Shown here piece after piece: positions 1-5,560 of a stretch of 5,560 bases of DNA. The notes under the pieces are model-generated. The model did no database searches, was not told the origin of the DNA, and was given only the letters and a program-made list of their open reading frames with translations. Every line of letters begins with the position of its first letter. The stretch's first letter is position 1. The translations under genes and the position numbers were made by a program. The stretch covers positions 1 to 5,560 of the forward strand of contig JANWIS010000132.1 in the NCBI GenBank assembly GCA_025449775.1. The letters are read 5' to 3'. Origin of the DNA: Ignavibacteriaceae bacterium (GTDB taxonomy: Bacteria; Bacteroidota; Ignavibacteria; Ignavibacteriales; Ignavibacteriaceae).

Positions 1-39
1 GAGACAGCGGAATATTACATTAAAAATTTACAGACCTGA
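1..39 (+). CDS. Possible C-terminal tail of an upstream gene (partial)
   Basis: Frame 1 is open from the left edge and reads ETAEYYIKNLQT before a TGA at 37-39. This amphipathic Glu/Tyr/Lys tail looks like the last helix of a cytoplasmic enzyme, and base composition becomes much more A+T-rich shortly afterwards, as expected past a gene end. Twelve residues are too few to name a family. Frame 2 is also open from the edge to a TAG at 104-106 (34 codons), so the frame is not settled. Frame 3 and all three minus-strand frames are closed within the first 30 bases, so a minus-strand gene crossing the edge is excluded. Confidence 0.2.
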   Translation, partial: ETAEYYIKNLQT

Positions 40-127
40 AACCAAATGCTCTCCCTGCAATTTATTACTTTCAATATTGTTAATTTATTATTTTATTGAA
101 CTTTAGTCCAATAATAATAGAATTGAA

Positions 128-161
128 ATAAAGAGCATATAATGCAATATTTGCTCAATAT
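128..161. repeat. Imperfect inverted repeat over a TATAAT box
   Basis: The core arms are GAGCATATA (133-141) and TATTTGCTC (148-156). They pair at eight of nine positions (one T-T mismatch) around a 6-base loop, ATGCAA. After a 2x2 A/A mismatch, three more pairs (128-130 with 159-161) extend the symmetry. The left arm runs into the only perfect TATAAT of the leader (138-143). No T run follows the right arm, so this does not look like an intrinsic terminator. It could be an operator or an mRNA leader hairpin, or chance in A+T-rich DNA. Confidence 0.35.
145..159 (+). repeat. Direct repeat copy 1 (leader)
   Basis: CAATATTTGCTCAAT matches the segment at 313-327 at 14 of 15 positions; the only difference is T versus A at the eleventh base. 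The two copies start 168 bases apart in the same orientation. This copy overlaps the right arm of the dyad at 128-161. A match this long is somewhat more than expected by chance in a 400-base A+T-rich stretch, but low complexity weakens the case. Confidence 0.35.
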
Positions 162-312
162 GTAACATCAAATAAACTACTGTTTATATATAAATTATTC
201 ATTGCAGAGAAAAGTAGTTAATTATGAAAATCTATATTCCAAATGATATTTAAGATCTTTCAGGCGTTTTTTGAAATTAATCTAATTATATGGCAAAATT
301 CATTTAATTTAT

Positions 313-327
313 CAATATTTGCACAAT
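313..327 (+). repeat. Direct repeat copy 2 (leader)
   Basis: CAATATTTGCACAAT is the second copy of the 15-base segment at 145-159, with one mismatch. It lies about 100 bases before the first gene start and, unlike copy 1, is not part of a visible inverted repeat. Confidence 0.35.
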
Positions 328-424
328 CGGATAGATTTTTCTTATTAAGATACGATGAGAATTTAAATCTTTGAGTATATGAAACAGAACTATTAGTATG
401 ATAAATAAGTAAAGTGAAATTTTA

Positions 425-1579
425 TTGAGCAAATTGATTAAAGTACTTCACGTTGTGCATAGTTTGAACGATGGAGGCATTGAGAGACTTCTATTGGAAA
501 TCTGCAGGAAAATTGACAAAGCTAAATTTGAAGTTCAAATATGCTGTTTAGTTGAAGTTGGGAATCTGGCACCCGAGTTTGAAAAGTTAAATATTAAGCT
601 GCATTTCTTAAATACAAAAAGGGAATTTGGTTTCGGGAATATATTTATTAACATTCGTAAAATTTTAGAATTAAGAAGAATAATAAAAACCGAGGAAATA
701 AATATAACACATGGACATGAGTTCTATCCAACCATATTTTCCAGAATATCTGCTATTCTGGCAGGTGTAAAATATAGATACATTACTTTGCATAACATGT
801 ATTACTGGTGGGGTTTTTGGGTTCACCTGGCCCAATACATGCTTTCTTATGTAACAACAAGGGTAATCTGTAACTCAAATTCAACAATGAAATTTTCAAT
901 TTCTAAAGACAGAATTAATAAGAAAAAATACATAGTAATTTATAACGGTATTGATTGTATTGATTTTTCATCAAAAGCCGTGGATAAGGTGTCACTATTA
1001 AAGGATCTTGATCTACCAGCAAGAGATATTGTATTTGTAAGTATTGGCAATATATCTCCCCGTAAGGGATACCAAACATCTATAAAGGCAATAAAAAGCC
1101 TGAAGAAGGATTATGAGAGCATAATCTACTTGATCGTAGGAGGCAAACATCATCAGGAAACAGATGAATACGACAGATTAATTAAAATGATCAGCGAAGA
1201 AAATTTGAAGGATACTGTTTTTATTACCGGCAGAAGCAATGATGTCAAATCATTTTTGGATATATGCGATGTTTACCTTATGCCTTCAGTTGTTGAAGGT
1301 TTTGGTATTTCGCTGATAGAAGCGCTTGCAATGGAAAAAGCAGCTGTTGTATCGGATATTGAACCGTTTAAAGAGATTATTGATGACAGGGAAAACGGAT
1401 TTTTCTTTGAAACAGGAAATTCAGAGAGTCTTGAATGCAAGATACGGGAGGTATTACGGCTTGACAGCTATCATCTTAAAGAAGTTCAGGAAAAAGGAAG
1501 AAGAAAAATTTTGAAGAATTTCGATTCAGTTCATATGGTCAAAGAATACGCTGATTTGTATCTTTCAAATTATAATTAA
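425..1579 (+). CDS. Glycosyltransferase family 4 (GT-B fold)
   Basis: A 384-residue retaining glycosyltransferase of the GT4/group 1 type, expected to move a sugar from a nucleotide-sugar to a growing lipid-linked glycan on the cytoplasmic face of the membrane. The N-terminal acceptor domain opens with KVLHVVHSLNDGGIERLL (6-23), whose Gly17-Gly18 loop is typical. The C-terminal donor domain begins near residue 200 with VSIGNISPRKGYQ (205-217), carrying the basic pair Arg213/Lys214, then LIVGGK (236-241) and the E-x7-E motif in EGFGISLIEA (Glu291 and Glu299). Length is normal for the family. The start is TTG: an in-frame TAA at 410-412 closes the frame upstream and no ATG or GTG lies between. 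A second TTG at 434 (codon 4) would give MIKVLHVV, which fits the family equally well, so the start is uncertain by nine bases. No clear SD motif precedes either. It is first in the apparent operon, 11 bases before the next gene. Donor and acceptor sugars cannot be told. Confidence 0.95.
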   Translation: MSKLIKVLHVVHSLNDGGIERLLLEICRKIDKAKFEVQICCLVEVGNLAPEFEKLNIKLHFLNTKREFGFGNIFINIRKILELRRIIKTEEINITHGHEFYPTIFSRISAILAGVKYRYITLHNMYYWWGFWVHLAQYMLSYVTTRVICNSNSTMKFSISKDRINKKKYIVIYNGIDCIDFSSKAVDKVSLLKDLDLPARDIVFVSIGNISPRKGYQTSIKAIKSLKKDYESIIYLIVGGKHHQETDEYDRLIKMISEENLKDTVFITGRSNDVKSFLDICDVYLMPSVVEGFGISLIEALAMEKAAVVSDIEPFKEIIDDRENGFFFETGNSESLECKIREVLRLDSYHLKEVQEKGRRKILKNFDSVHMVKEYADLYLSNYN

Positions 1580-1590
1580 CTGATCAAATA

Positions 1591-2313
1591 ATGTACTACG
1601 GTTCTGATTCAATTGCTCCTTTTGTTCCAAGCGATTCTTCTAAACAAACTTCTTCACTTCAAATGTTAAGTAAATTCCTGATTAATACTCCTGATTTACA
1701 AAGGGTACTGGACTTAGGATGTGGGGAAGGACATACAGTTGATCTGTTTAAAAATAGCGCACCAAAAGCCAGGTGGATAGGACTGGATATTGAGTCTTCA
1801 CAGGAAGTTAACCGAAGAAAGAGGGCAGATGCAGAATTTCATTTTTATGATGGTGTAAATATCCCCTTTGAAGATAATTTTTTTGATTTGATTTATTGCC
1901 ACCAGGTGTTCGAACATGTACAGAAACCAATAGATTTAATGAAAGAAGTCAGCAGGGTTTTAAAGCCGGGCGGAGCATTTATTGGTTCGACTTCCCAGCT
2001 TGAAATGTTTCATTCCATGAGCACATATAATTATACACCTTATGGATTTAGCTTGTTGCTCGAGGATACAAATTTGAAATTTATTGAATTGAGGCCTGCT
2101 ATTGATGGTTTTTTCCTGTTTCTTGTAAGAATTTTTAATAGGAATAAAATTTTATCAAAATTCTTTAACAGGTACTTTGAGAAAGAATCACCTGTCAATA
2201 AGTTTATTGGCTCAATAGGCTGGTTCACAAGAAAGTCCAAGATTGAGATTAATTTGATCAAATTATTATTTTGTGGTCATTTTTCTTTTTATATTACTAA
2301 AATAAATGAATAG
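1591..2313 (+). CDS. Class I SAM-dependent methyltransferase (Methyltransf_11 type)
   Basis: A 240-residue Rossmann-fold methyltransferase that should transfer a methyl group from S-adenosylmethionine, most likely to a sugar hydroxyl or another group on the glycan given the neighbours. Motif I is VLDLGCGEGH (39-48); the acidic end of strand 2 is Asp66 in IGLDIE; Asp87 precedes NIPFEDNFFDLIYCHQVFEH (90-109), covering motif II and the following helix; LKPGGAFIGST (124-134) is the post-core motif. The segment TYNYTPYGF (145-153) resembles the acceptor-side region of glycan-cluster methyltransferases. The C-terminus from about 173 is rich in Phe, Leu, Arg and Lys and could touch the membrane surface; I see no true transmembrane helix. 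This is the only gene here with an ATG start; an in-frame TAA at 1573-1575 closes the frame upstream and no SD motif is evident. It follows the GT4 gene by 11 bases. A small-molecule methyltransferase role cannot be excluded. Confidence 0.93.
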   Translation: MYYGSDSIAPFVPSDSSKQTSSLQMLSKFLINTPDLQRVLDLGCGEGHTVDLFKNSAPKARWIGLDIESSQEVNRRKRADAEFHFYDGVNIPFEDNFFDLIYCHQVFEHVQKPIDLMKEVSRVLKPGGAFIGSTSQLEMFHSMSTYNYTPYGFSLLLEDTNLKFIELRPAIDGFFLFLVRIFNRNKILSKFFNRYFEKESPVNKFIGSIGWFTRKSKIEINLIKLLFCGHFSFYITKINE

Positions 2314-2366
2314 ACAAGAGTATTTATTAAGGTTTCAATTACTAATATTTTCTAATTAACGAACAA

Positions 2367-3140
2367 TTGTCCATAAACCGGGAAGAGGTATATAAGAGAG
2401 AAGAAGAAACTCACGACGACTCTCATTTCGATGAAAACAGAGCTGGCGAAGTTGATGTACTCTACAGCAATGGTTCTTTTGATAATATCTATCGAAAAGC
2501 TTATGATCTTTTGGGAGATATAAAAGAAAAAACTATGCTGGAATACGGCTGTGGATTTGGAAGAAATTTAATAGATTTCTGCAATAAAGGAGCAAATTAT
2601 ACCGGCATTGATATATCTAATTTAAGAATTTCAAACGCCAACGAAATAATAAAGACTAAGAATCTTCAATCTTCAGCCAGGGCTATTAAAATGAATGCCG
2701 AAAAGCTGGAATTTCCTGATGCCAGTTTTGATATAGTTTATGGTGAGGCTATTATTCACCATCTTGATATTGATCTGGCAATGCAGGAGATAAAACGGGT
2801 TCTTAAACCGGATGGTTTTGCATTGTTCCTCGAGCCCCGGGGAGATAATCCGGTTGTTAATAAATTCAGGAACAGGACTCCGCACCTTAGGACCGTTGAT
2901 GAACATCCCCTGGTTAAGGCAGATTTTGAAATCATGGAGAAATATGCAAATTTGGAAGTAGAAAATTTTTATTTCCTCAGTCTCAGTTCATTTATTTTCA
3001 GGAAATTCATCAAATCTGAGATTTTGTTCAAGATCAGCAAAACCATATACGATAAGGTTGATTATGTATTGTTCGCATTATTTCCTTTTCTCAGGAAGTA
3101 TGCGTGGTATTGTATTGTTAAACTGAAAATGAAAAGATAG
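2367..3140 (+). CDS. Class I SAM-dependent methyltransferase with C-terminal EPxGxNP region
   Basis: A 257-residue methyltransferase clearly different from the one before it. An acidic N-terminus, EEETHDDSHFDE (12-23), leads to motif I, MLEYGCGFGRN (57-67), Asp82 in GIDIS, MNAEKLEFPDASFDIVYGEA (109-128), the IIHHL element (129-133) and LKPDGFALFLEP (146-157). Beyond the core comes EPRGDNPVVNKFR (156-168) followed by TPHLRTVDEHPL (171-182), a pattern I recall from methyltransferases of bacterial polysaccharide clusters, including cyanobacterial ones. The last 55 residues are hydrophobic and basic, suggesting a membrane-peripheral enzyme acting on a lipid-linked or membrane-bound substrate (inference). 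The start is TTG at 2367: an in-frame TAA lies at 2343-2345, there is no ATG or GTG between, and the first internal Met (Met57) is inside motif I. It sits 53 bases after the first methyltransferase and 23 before the next gene. Target atom and substrate are unknown. Confidence 0.92.
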   Translation: MSINREEVYKREEETHDDSHFDENRAGEVDVLYSNGSFDNIYRKAYDLLGDIKEKTMLEYGCGFGRNLIDFCNKGANYTGIDISNLRISNANEIIKTKNLQSSARAIKMNAEKLEFPDASFDIVYGEAIIHHLDIDLAMQEIKRVLKPDGFALFLEPRGDNPVVNKFRNRTPHLRTVDEHPLVKADFEIMEKYANLEVENFYFLSLSSFIFRKFIKSEILFKISKTIYDKVDYVLFALFPFLRKYAWYCIVKLKMKR

Positions 3141-3150
3141 AGAGTAATTA

Positions 3151-3157
3151 AAGGAAG
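3151..3157 (+). promoter_or_regulatory. Ribosome binding site supporting a TTG start
   Basis: AAGGAAG lies with its AAGGA core eight bases before TTG at 3164. It is the only well-placed SD-like site in the window, and it supports TTG as a genuine start for the following glycosyltransferase. Confidence 0.6.
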
Positions 3158-3163
3158 CATTAA

Positions 3164-4351
3164 TTGAATATACTGTTTGTTGCTAATAGATTTCCGTACC
3201 CTCCGTTTAGGGGAGATAAATTAAAGATCTATAATCTTGCAAAGAGACTATCGGGAAAACATAAGTTATTTTTGATTACTTTTGTACAGGATAAAAAGGA
3301 TTATGAATATACCAGTGAGCTTGAAAAATATTTCGATAAGATAGAACTTGTTTATTTACCCAAATACCTGTCTGTATTGAAATGCGGATTGAAAATGTTT
3401 TCTAAAAATCCATATCAGATCATTTATTTTGAATCTTCAGAATTCAAAAAGAAACTTGCAAAGTTTCTGTCAGAAAACGAAGTTGATTTAATACATACTC
3501 AGCATTTAAGAATGTCTCAGTATACATATGATTTAAAAAAGTATAAAAGAATTCTGGATTTACCGGACGCTTATTCGCTGTACTGGAAGAGAAGAATGGA
3601 AATGACGAACAATTTATTTATTGATCTCTTCCACAAGATAGAGTACAACAAAGTTTTGAAATACGAAGAGATTATCAAAGAGTTTGATTTAAATCTGGTA
3701 TGCTCGCAGGAAGACAGGGATTTTTTGATAGAAAAACATCAGATTGACTACATAGATCTGCTTCCAAATGGCGTTGATCTTTCTTCTTTTAACAGCGAAG
3801 GACATAATTATGATATAGATGACAGAATTATTTTTACAGGCAATATGGATTATTTCCCAAATGTTGATGCTGTTCAGTATTTTGTCTCTGATATTTTTCC
3901 TGATTTGCTTAAAATATTTCCTAAATTGAAATTCTATATCGTAGGTCAAAAACCGGTTGAACAGGTTAAAATGCTCCGGAGTGAAAACATCATTGTAACC
4001 GGATTTGTAGATGACCTGAGTAAAGAATATGATAAAAGTGCGATTGCAGTTTCACCTATTAGATATGGTGCAGGGACACTTAATAAAGTTCTGGAACCAA
4101 TGGCAATGGGAATACCTGTTGTATCAACTGAGATCGGATTCAAAGGTTTGGGTATTAATTCTGGTGAAGGAGTGATTTTGGCATTAAACAAACCGGAATT
4201 TATTGAAAATGTTACAAGACTGCTTTCTTCTAAAGAACTTAGAAGGCAAGTTGGAGAAAAAGGGAAGAAAGTGATTCATGATAATTTTGACTGGGGTATT
4301 ATTTCAAATAAACTTGAATCGTATTTTAAAGGAATTATAGGCAGGAATTGA
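3164..4351 (+). CDS. GT4-type glycosyltransferase, PEP-CTERM/XrtA-associated (Stp1-like) type
   Basis: A 395-residue GT-B glycosyltransferase resembling the TIGR03087 group (sugar transferases associated with PEP-CTERM/exosortase systems), by recall rather than search. The N-terminus NILFVANRFPYPPFRGDKLK (2-21) is the hallmark: a basic, proline-containing loop followed by GDK. The donor domain starts near 221 with IIFTGNMDYFPNVDAVQYF (222-240), then FYIVGQKP (257-264), IIVTGFVDD (276-284) and SPIRYGAGTLNKVLEPMAMG (297-316). In the last motif the first Glu of the usual E-x7-E is absent (Ala303 at that position) while Lys308 and Glu311 remain; as far as I recall, this is normal for this subgroup rather than damage. 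The TTG start is well supported, because the conserved N-terminus begins right after it and AAGGAAG precedes it. The gene overlaps the next by four bases (TTGA), suggesting translational coupling. It probably adds a sugar to the lipid-linked repeat unit. No exosortase is visible in the window, so a link to protein sorting is not shown. Confidence 0.93.
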   Translation: MNILFVANRFPYPPFRGDKLKIYNLAKRLSGKHKLFLITFVQDKKDYEYTSELEKYFDKIELVYLPKYLSVLKCGLKMFSKNPYQIIYFESSEFKKKLAKFLSENEVDLIHTQHLRMSQYTYDLKKYKRILDLPDAYSLYWKRRMEMTNNLFIDLFHKIEYNKVLKYEEIIKEFDLNLVCSQEDRDFLIEKHQIDYIDLLPNGVDLSSFNSEGHNYDIDDRIIFTGNMDYFPNVDAVQYFVSDIFPDLLKIFPKLKFYIVGQKPVEQVKMLRSENIIVTGFVDDLSKEYDKSAIAVSPIRYGAGTLNKVLEPMAMGIPVVSTEIGFKGLGINSGEGVILALNKPEFIENVTRLLSSKELRRQVGEKGKKVIHDNFDWGIISNKLESYFKGIIGRN

Positions 4352-5448
4352 AAATCAATGAAGTAAAATACAATTGCATTCATTACAAGGGCGATGTTCC
4401 CTGTGTTCCGAATAAACAAAGAGGGAAAGTATGCAGTAATTGTGATGAATTCTCAGTTTTCGATAAGAAGATATTATTGATTAAACTGGGAGCGATGGGA
4501 GATGTTATTAGAACTACACCCCTGTTAAAAAAACTAAGGACTACATATCCGAACTCTCATATTACATGGTTAACGCTTTATCCTGAAATTTTGCCGGATT
4601 CCGAAATTGAAAGCGTTAAGAAATTTGATCATACTAATGTATTTTGCATACTGAATGATCATTTTGATATTGCTATCAACCTCGATAAAGACAAAGAGGC
4701 TTGTGTATTATTAAACAAAGTTTCGGCAATTGAAAAATTTGGTTTTAGCTGGTCTGAAGACGGCCATATTACCGGACTCTCTGAAGCGGCTCAGAACAAG
4801 ATATTAACCGGTCTTTTTGATGAGCTCTCAAAATCAAATAAAAAATCTTACCAGGAAGAGATCTTTGAAATATGCGGATTTAAGTTTAACGGAGAACCGA
4901 ACATTTTGCAGGTGGATAAAGCCTATGCCTCAAAGTGGAGCTCTGCATTTGGAAAAGGTAATAAGAGAAGTATCATAGGCTTAAATACAGGATGCGGTAA
5001 ACGCTGGCCTACCAGAATGTGGCCCGAAGAAAACTGGATTTCTCTGATTTATGAATTGCAAAATAGCGGTTTTACTCCGGTATTGCTAGGCGGAGAAGAT
5101 GAACATGAAGCAAATTCAAAGTATTCAAAAATTACCGAAGCCAGTTATCCGGGGTATTTTTCCCTAAAGGAGTTTATTGCAATTGTAAATGAATGTGATA
5201 TTATTGTTACTGCGGTATCTATGGCGATGCATATTGCCTCAGGTTTGGGCAAACCACTTATCCTGTTTAATAATATCTTCAATAAATACGAATTCGAATT
5301 ATACGGCAAAGGTACAATTATTGAACCGCAATCGGGATGTGATTGTTATTACGGTGAAGTATGCAAAAGAGCTCATCACTGTATGAAAGATATTTCTGTA
5401 AAATCTGTTTTTGAAAATATTAAGATTATGGCATCAAAAAATGATTAG
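4348..5448 (+). CDS. Glycosyltransferase family 9 (heptosyltransferase-like) with N-terminal Cys cluster
   Basis: A 366-residue protein of the ADP-heptose:LPS heptosyltransferase family (GT9, inverting, GT-B fold). A 40-residue N-terminal extension carries Cys10, His12, Cys19, Cys29 and Cys32 (CxH, C, then CxxC), which looks like a metal-binding knuckle. The GT9 core then starts with ILLIKLGAMGDVIRTTPLL (42-60), where Asp52 matches the catalytic base of heptosyltransferases. The donor domain has GLNTGCGKRWPTRMWPEENW (211-230), PVLLGGEDEHE (244-254) and VTAVSMAMHIASGLGKP (287-303). In the last, the common D-T-G-P-M-H is replaced by A-V-S-M-A-M-H, keeping His295. A second Cys group (331, 333, 339, 345) closes the protein. 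I recall a GT9 subgroup with the same two Cys groups. The TTG start overlaps the previous stop as TTGA; an in-frame TAA at 4327-4329 and no nearby ATG support it. The next gene begins on the very next base. A true heptose donor is not assured, and the role in this glycan is unknown. Confidence 0.93.
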   Translation: MKINEVKYNCIHYKGDVPCVPNKQRGKVCSNCDEFSVFDKKILLIKLGAMGDVIRTTPLLKKLRTTYPNSHITWLTLYPEILPDSEIESVKKFDHTNVFCILNDHFDIAINLDKDKEACVLLNKVSAIEKFGFSWSEDGHITGLSEAAQNKILTGLFDELSKSNKKSYQEEIFEICGFKFNGEPNILQVDKAYASKWSSAFGKGNKRSIIGLNTGCGKRWPTRMWPEENWISLIYELQNSGFTPVLLGGEDEHEANSKYSKITEASYPGYFSLKEFIAIVNECDIIVTAVSMAMHIASGLGKPLILFNNIFNKYEFELYGKGTIIEPQSGCDCYYGEVCKRAHHCMKDISVKSVFENIKIMASKND

Positions 5449-5560
5449 TTGTCTGAAAAAAAGGAAAAAATACTATTAATTGTTTCAGATCTGGTCTTCA
5501 TTAATATTGCCTGGACATTTTATTATATAGTAAGGATTGAATCCGGCTGGATTCCTTATA
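5449..5560 (+). CDS. Probable polyprenyl-phosphate sugar-1-phosphate transferase, N-terminus (partial)
   Basis: An open frame runs from TTG at 5449 to the right edge (37 codons, no stop). It reads as a short Lys/Glu-rich cytoplasmic lead, MSEKKEK, and then a hydrophobic segment, ILLIVSDLVFINIAWTFYYI (8-27), followed by VRIESGWIPY. A charged start, a first membrane helix containing D-x-x-x-x-N, and an Arg soon after are typical of the N-terminal membrane domain of exopolysaccharide polyprenyl glycosylphosphotransferases (WbaP/WcaJ type). These load the first sugar phosphate on undecaprenyl phosphate and start glycan assembly. The catalytic C-terminal domain lies outside the window, so the call rests on this helix and the context. 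The start abuts the TAG of the GT9 gene in the same reading frame; an ATG at 5441 is in another frame and soon meets a stop. There is no SD motif, so translation probably depends on coupling to the gene before it. Confidence 0.65.
   Translation, partial: MSEKKEKILLIVSDLVFINIAWTFYYIVRIESGWIPY

Larger units (their letters stand above)
40..424. other. A+T-rich intergenic leader upstream of the glycan operon
   Basis: About 385 bases without a convincing gene, visibly richer in A+T than the coding sequence that follows. The longest small plus-strand frame I found is 243-374 (43 codons, ATG start, very Phe/Leu/Ile-rich, no ribosome site); I do not believe it. What it does hold is a perfect TATAAT at 138-143 without a matching -35 box 17 bases upstream, an imperfect dyad at 128-161, and two near-identical 15-base segments at 145-159 and 313-327. 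Near the first gene, TATGAT at 397-402 lies 20 bases after TTGAGT at 371-376, a weak promoter-like pair. No GC-rich hairpin followed by a T run was found. The region most likely carries the operon promoter and leader, but none of these sites is proven. Confidence 0.6.

Noticed and set aside
2..106. Frame 2 open from the left edge (34 codons) as an alternative upstream gene tail
   Set aside because: Its second half is a Leu/Ile/Tyr/Phe run arising from T-rich DNA; the shorter frame 1 tail looks more protein-like, though neither is certain.
224..253. Nine-codon ATG frame (MKIYIPNDI) that looks like a protein start
   Set aside because: It ends at once with TAA, and the other frames after it do not continue a recognisable glycosyltransferase, so I could not support a frameshifted gene remnant.
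297..311. Loss of the first Glu of E-x7-E in the second GT4 protein (residue 303) as a sign of inactivation
   Set aside because: The surrounding GAGTLNKVLEPMAMG motif is intact and resembles the active Stp1-like subgroup, where this Glu is commonly missing. The coordinates here are protein residues of the gene at 3164-4351.
366..373. AATCTTTG as a Bacteroidota-type -7 box (TAnnTTTG)
   Set aside because: The first base does not match and no TTTG element is found at the expected distance upstream.
243..374. A 43-codon open frame with ATG start in the leader
   Set aside because: Composition is dominated by Phe, Leu, Ile and Asn as expected from translated A+T-rich noncoding DNA, with no ribosome site, recognisable motif or coding-like base pattern.
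2040..2261. Minus-strand open frame inside the first methyltransferase
   Set aside because: It is antisense to a well-supported gene with conserved motifs and encodes nothing recognisable; the same applies to the antisense frames at 2673-2906, 3689-3949 and 3946-4191.

Overview
The window is a stretch of a surface-polysaccharide (exopolysaccharide, capsule or O-antigen type) biosynthesis cluster, with every gene on the + strand. The DNA is A+T-rich, a Shine-Dalgarno (SD) motif is clear before only one gene, and TTG is the apparent start of five of the six genes. Protein style and the N-terminus of the last gene suggest a Bacteroidota/Chlorobi-related bacterium, perhaps of the Ignavibacteria kind. 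That placement is an inference from sequence style, not a database result.

Layout: positions 1-39 may be the tail of an upstream gene (weak). Positions 40-424 are a very A+T-rich leader with no convincing gene; it holds a perfect TATAAT, an imperfect dyad and a 15-base direct repeat. Then come a GT4-type glycosyltransferase (425-1579), a class I SAM-dependent methyltransferase (1591-2313), a second, unrelated-looking class I methyltransferase (2367-3140), a GT4-type glycosyltransferase resembling the PEP-CTERM/exosortase-associated sugar transferases (3164-4351), a GT9 heptosyltransferase-like protein with an N-terminal Cys cluster (4348-5448), and the first 37 codons of a probable polyprenyl-phosphate sugar-1-phosphate transferase (5449 to the right edge).

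The genes are 11, 53 and 23 bases apart, then overlap by 4, then abut, so they probably form one operon read from a promoter in or before the leader. A plausible division of labour is that the membrane sugar transferase loads the first sugar phosphate on the lipid carrier, the three glycosyltransferases extend the chain at the inner face of the membrane, and the two methyltransferases methylate the glycan or a precursor. No substrate can be read from the sequence.

I see no transposase, CRISPR array, tRNA or rRNA, and no evidence of a wholly new system. The points most worth a second look are the run of TTG starts, the Cys-cluster GT9 with its altered nucleotide-sugar motif, and the structured leader.
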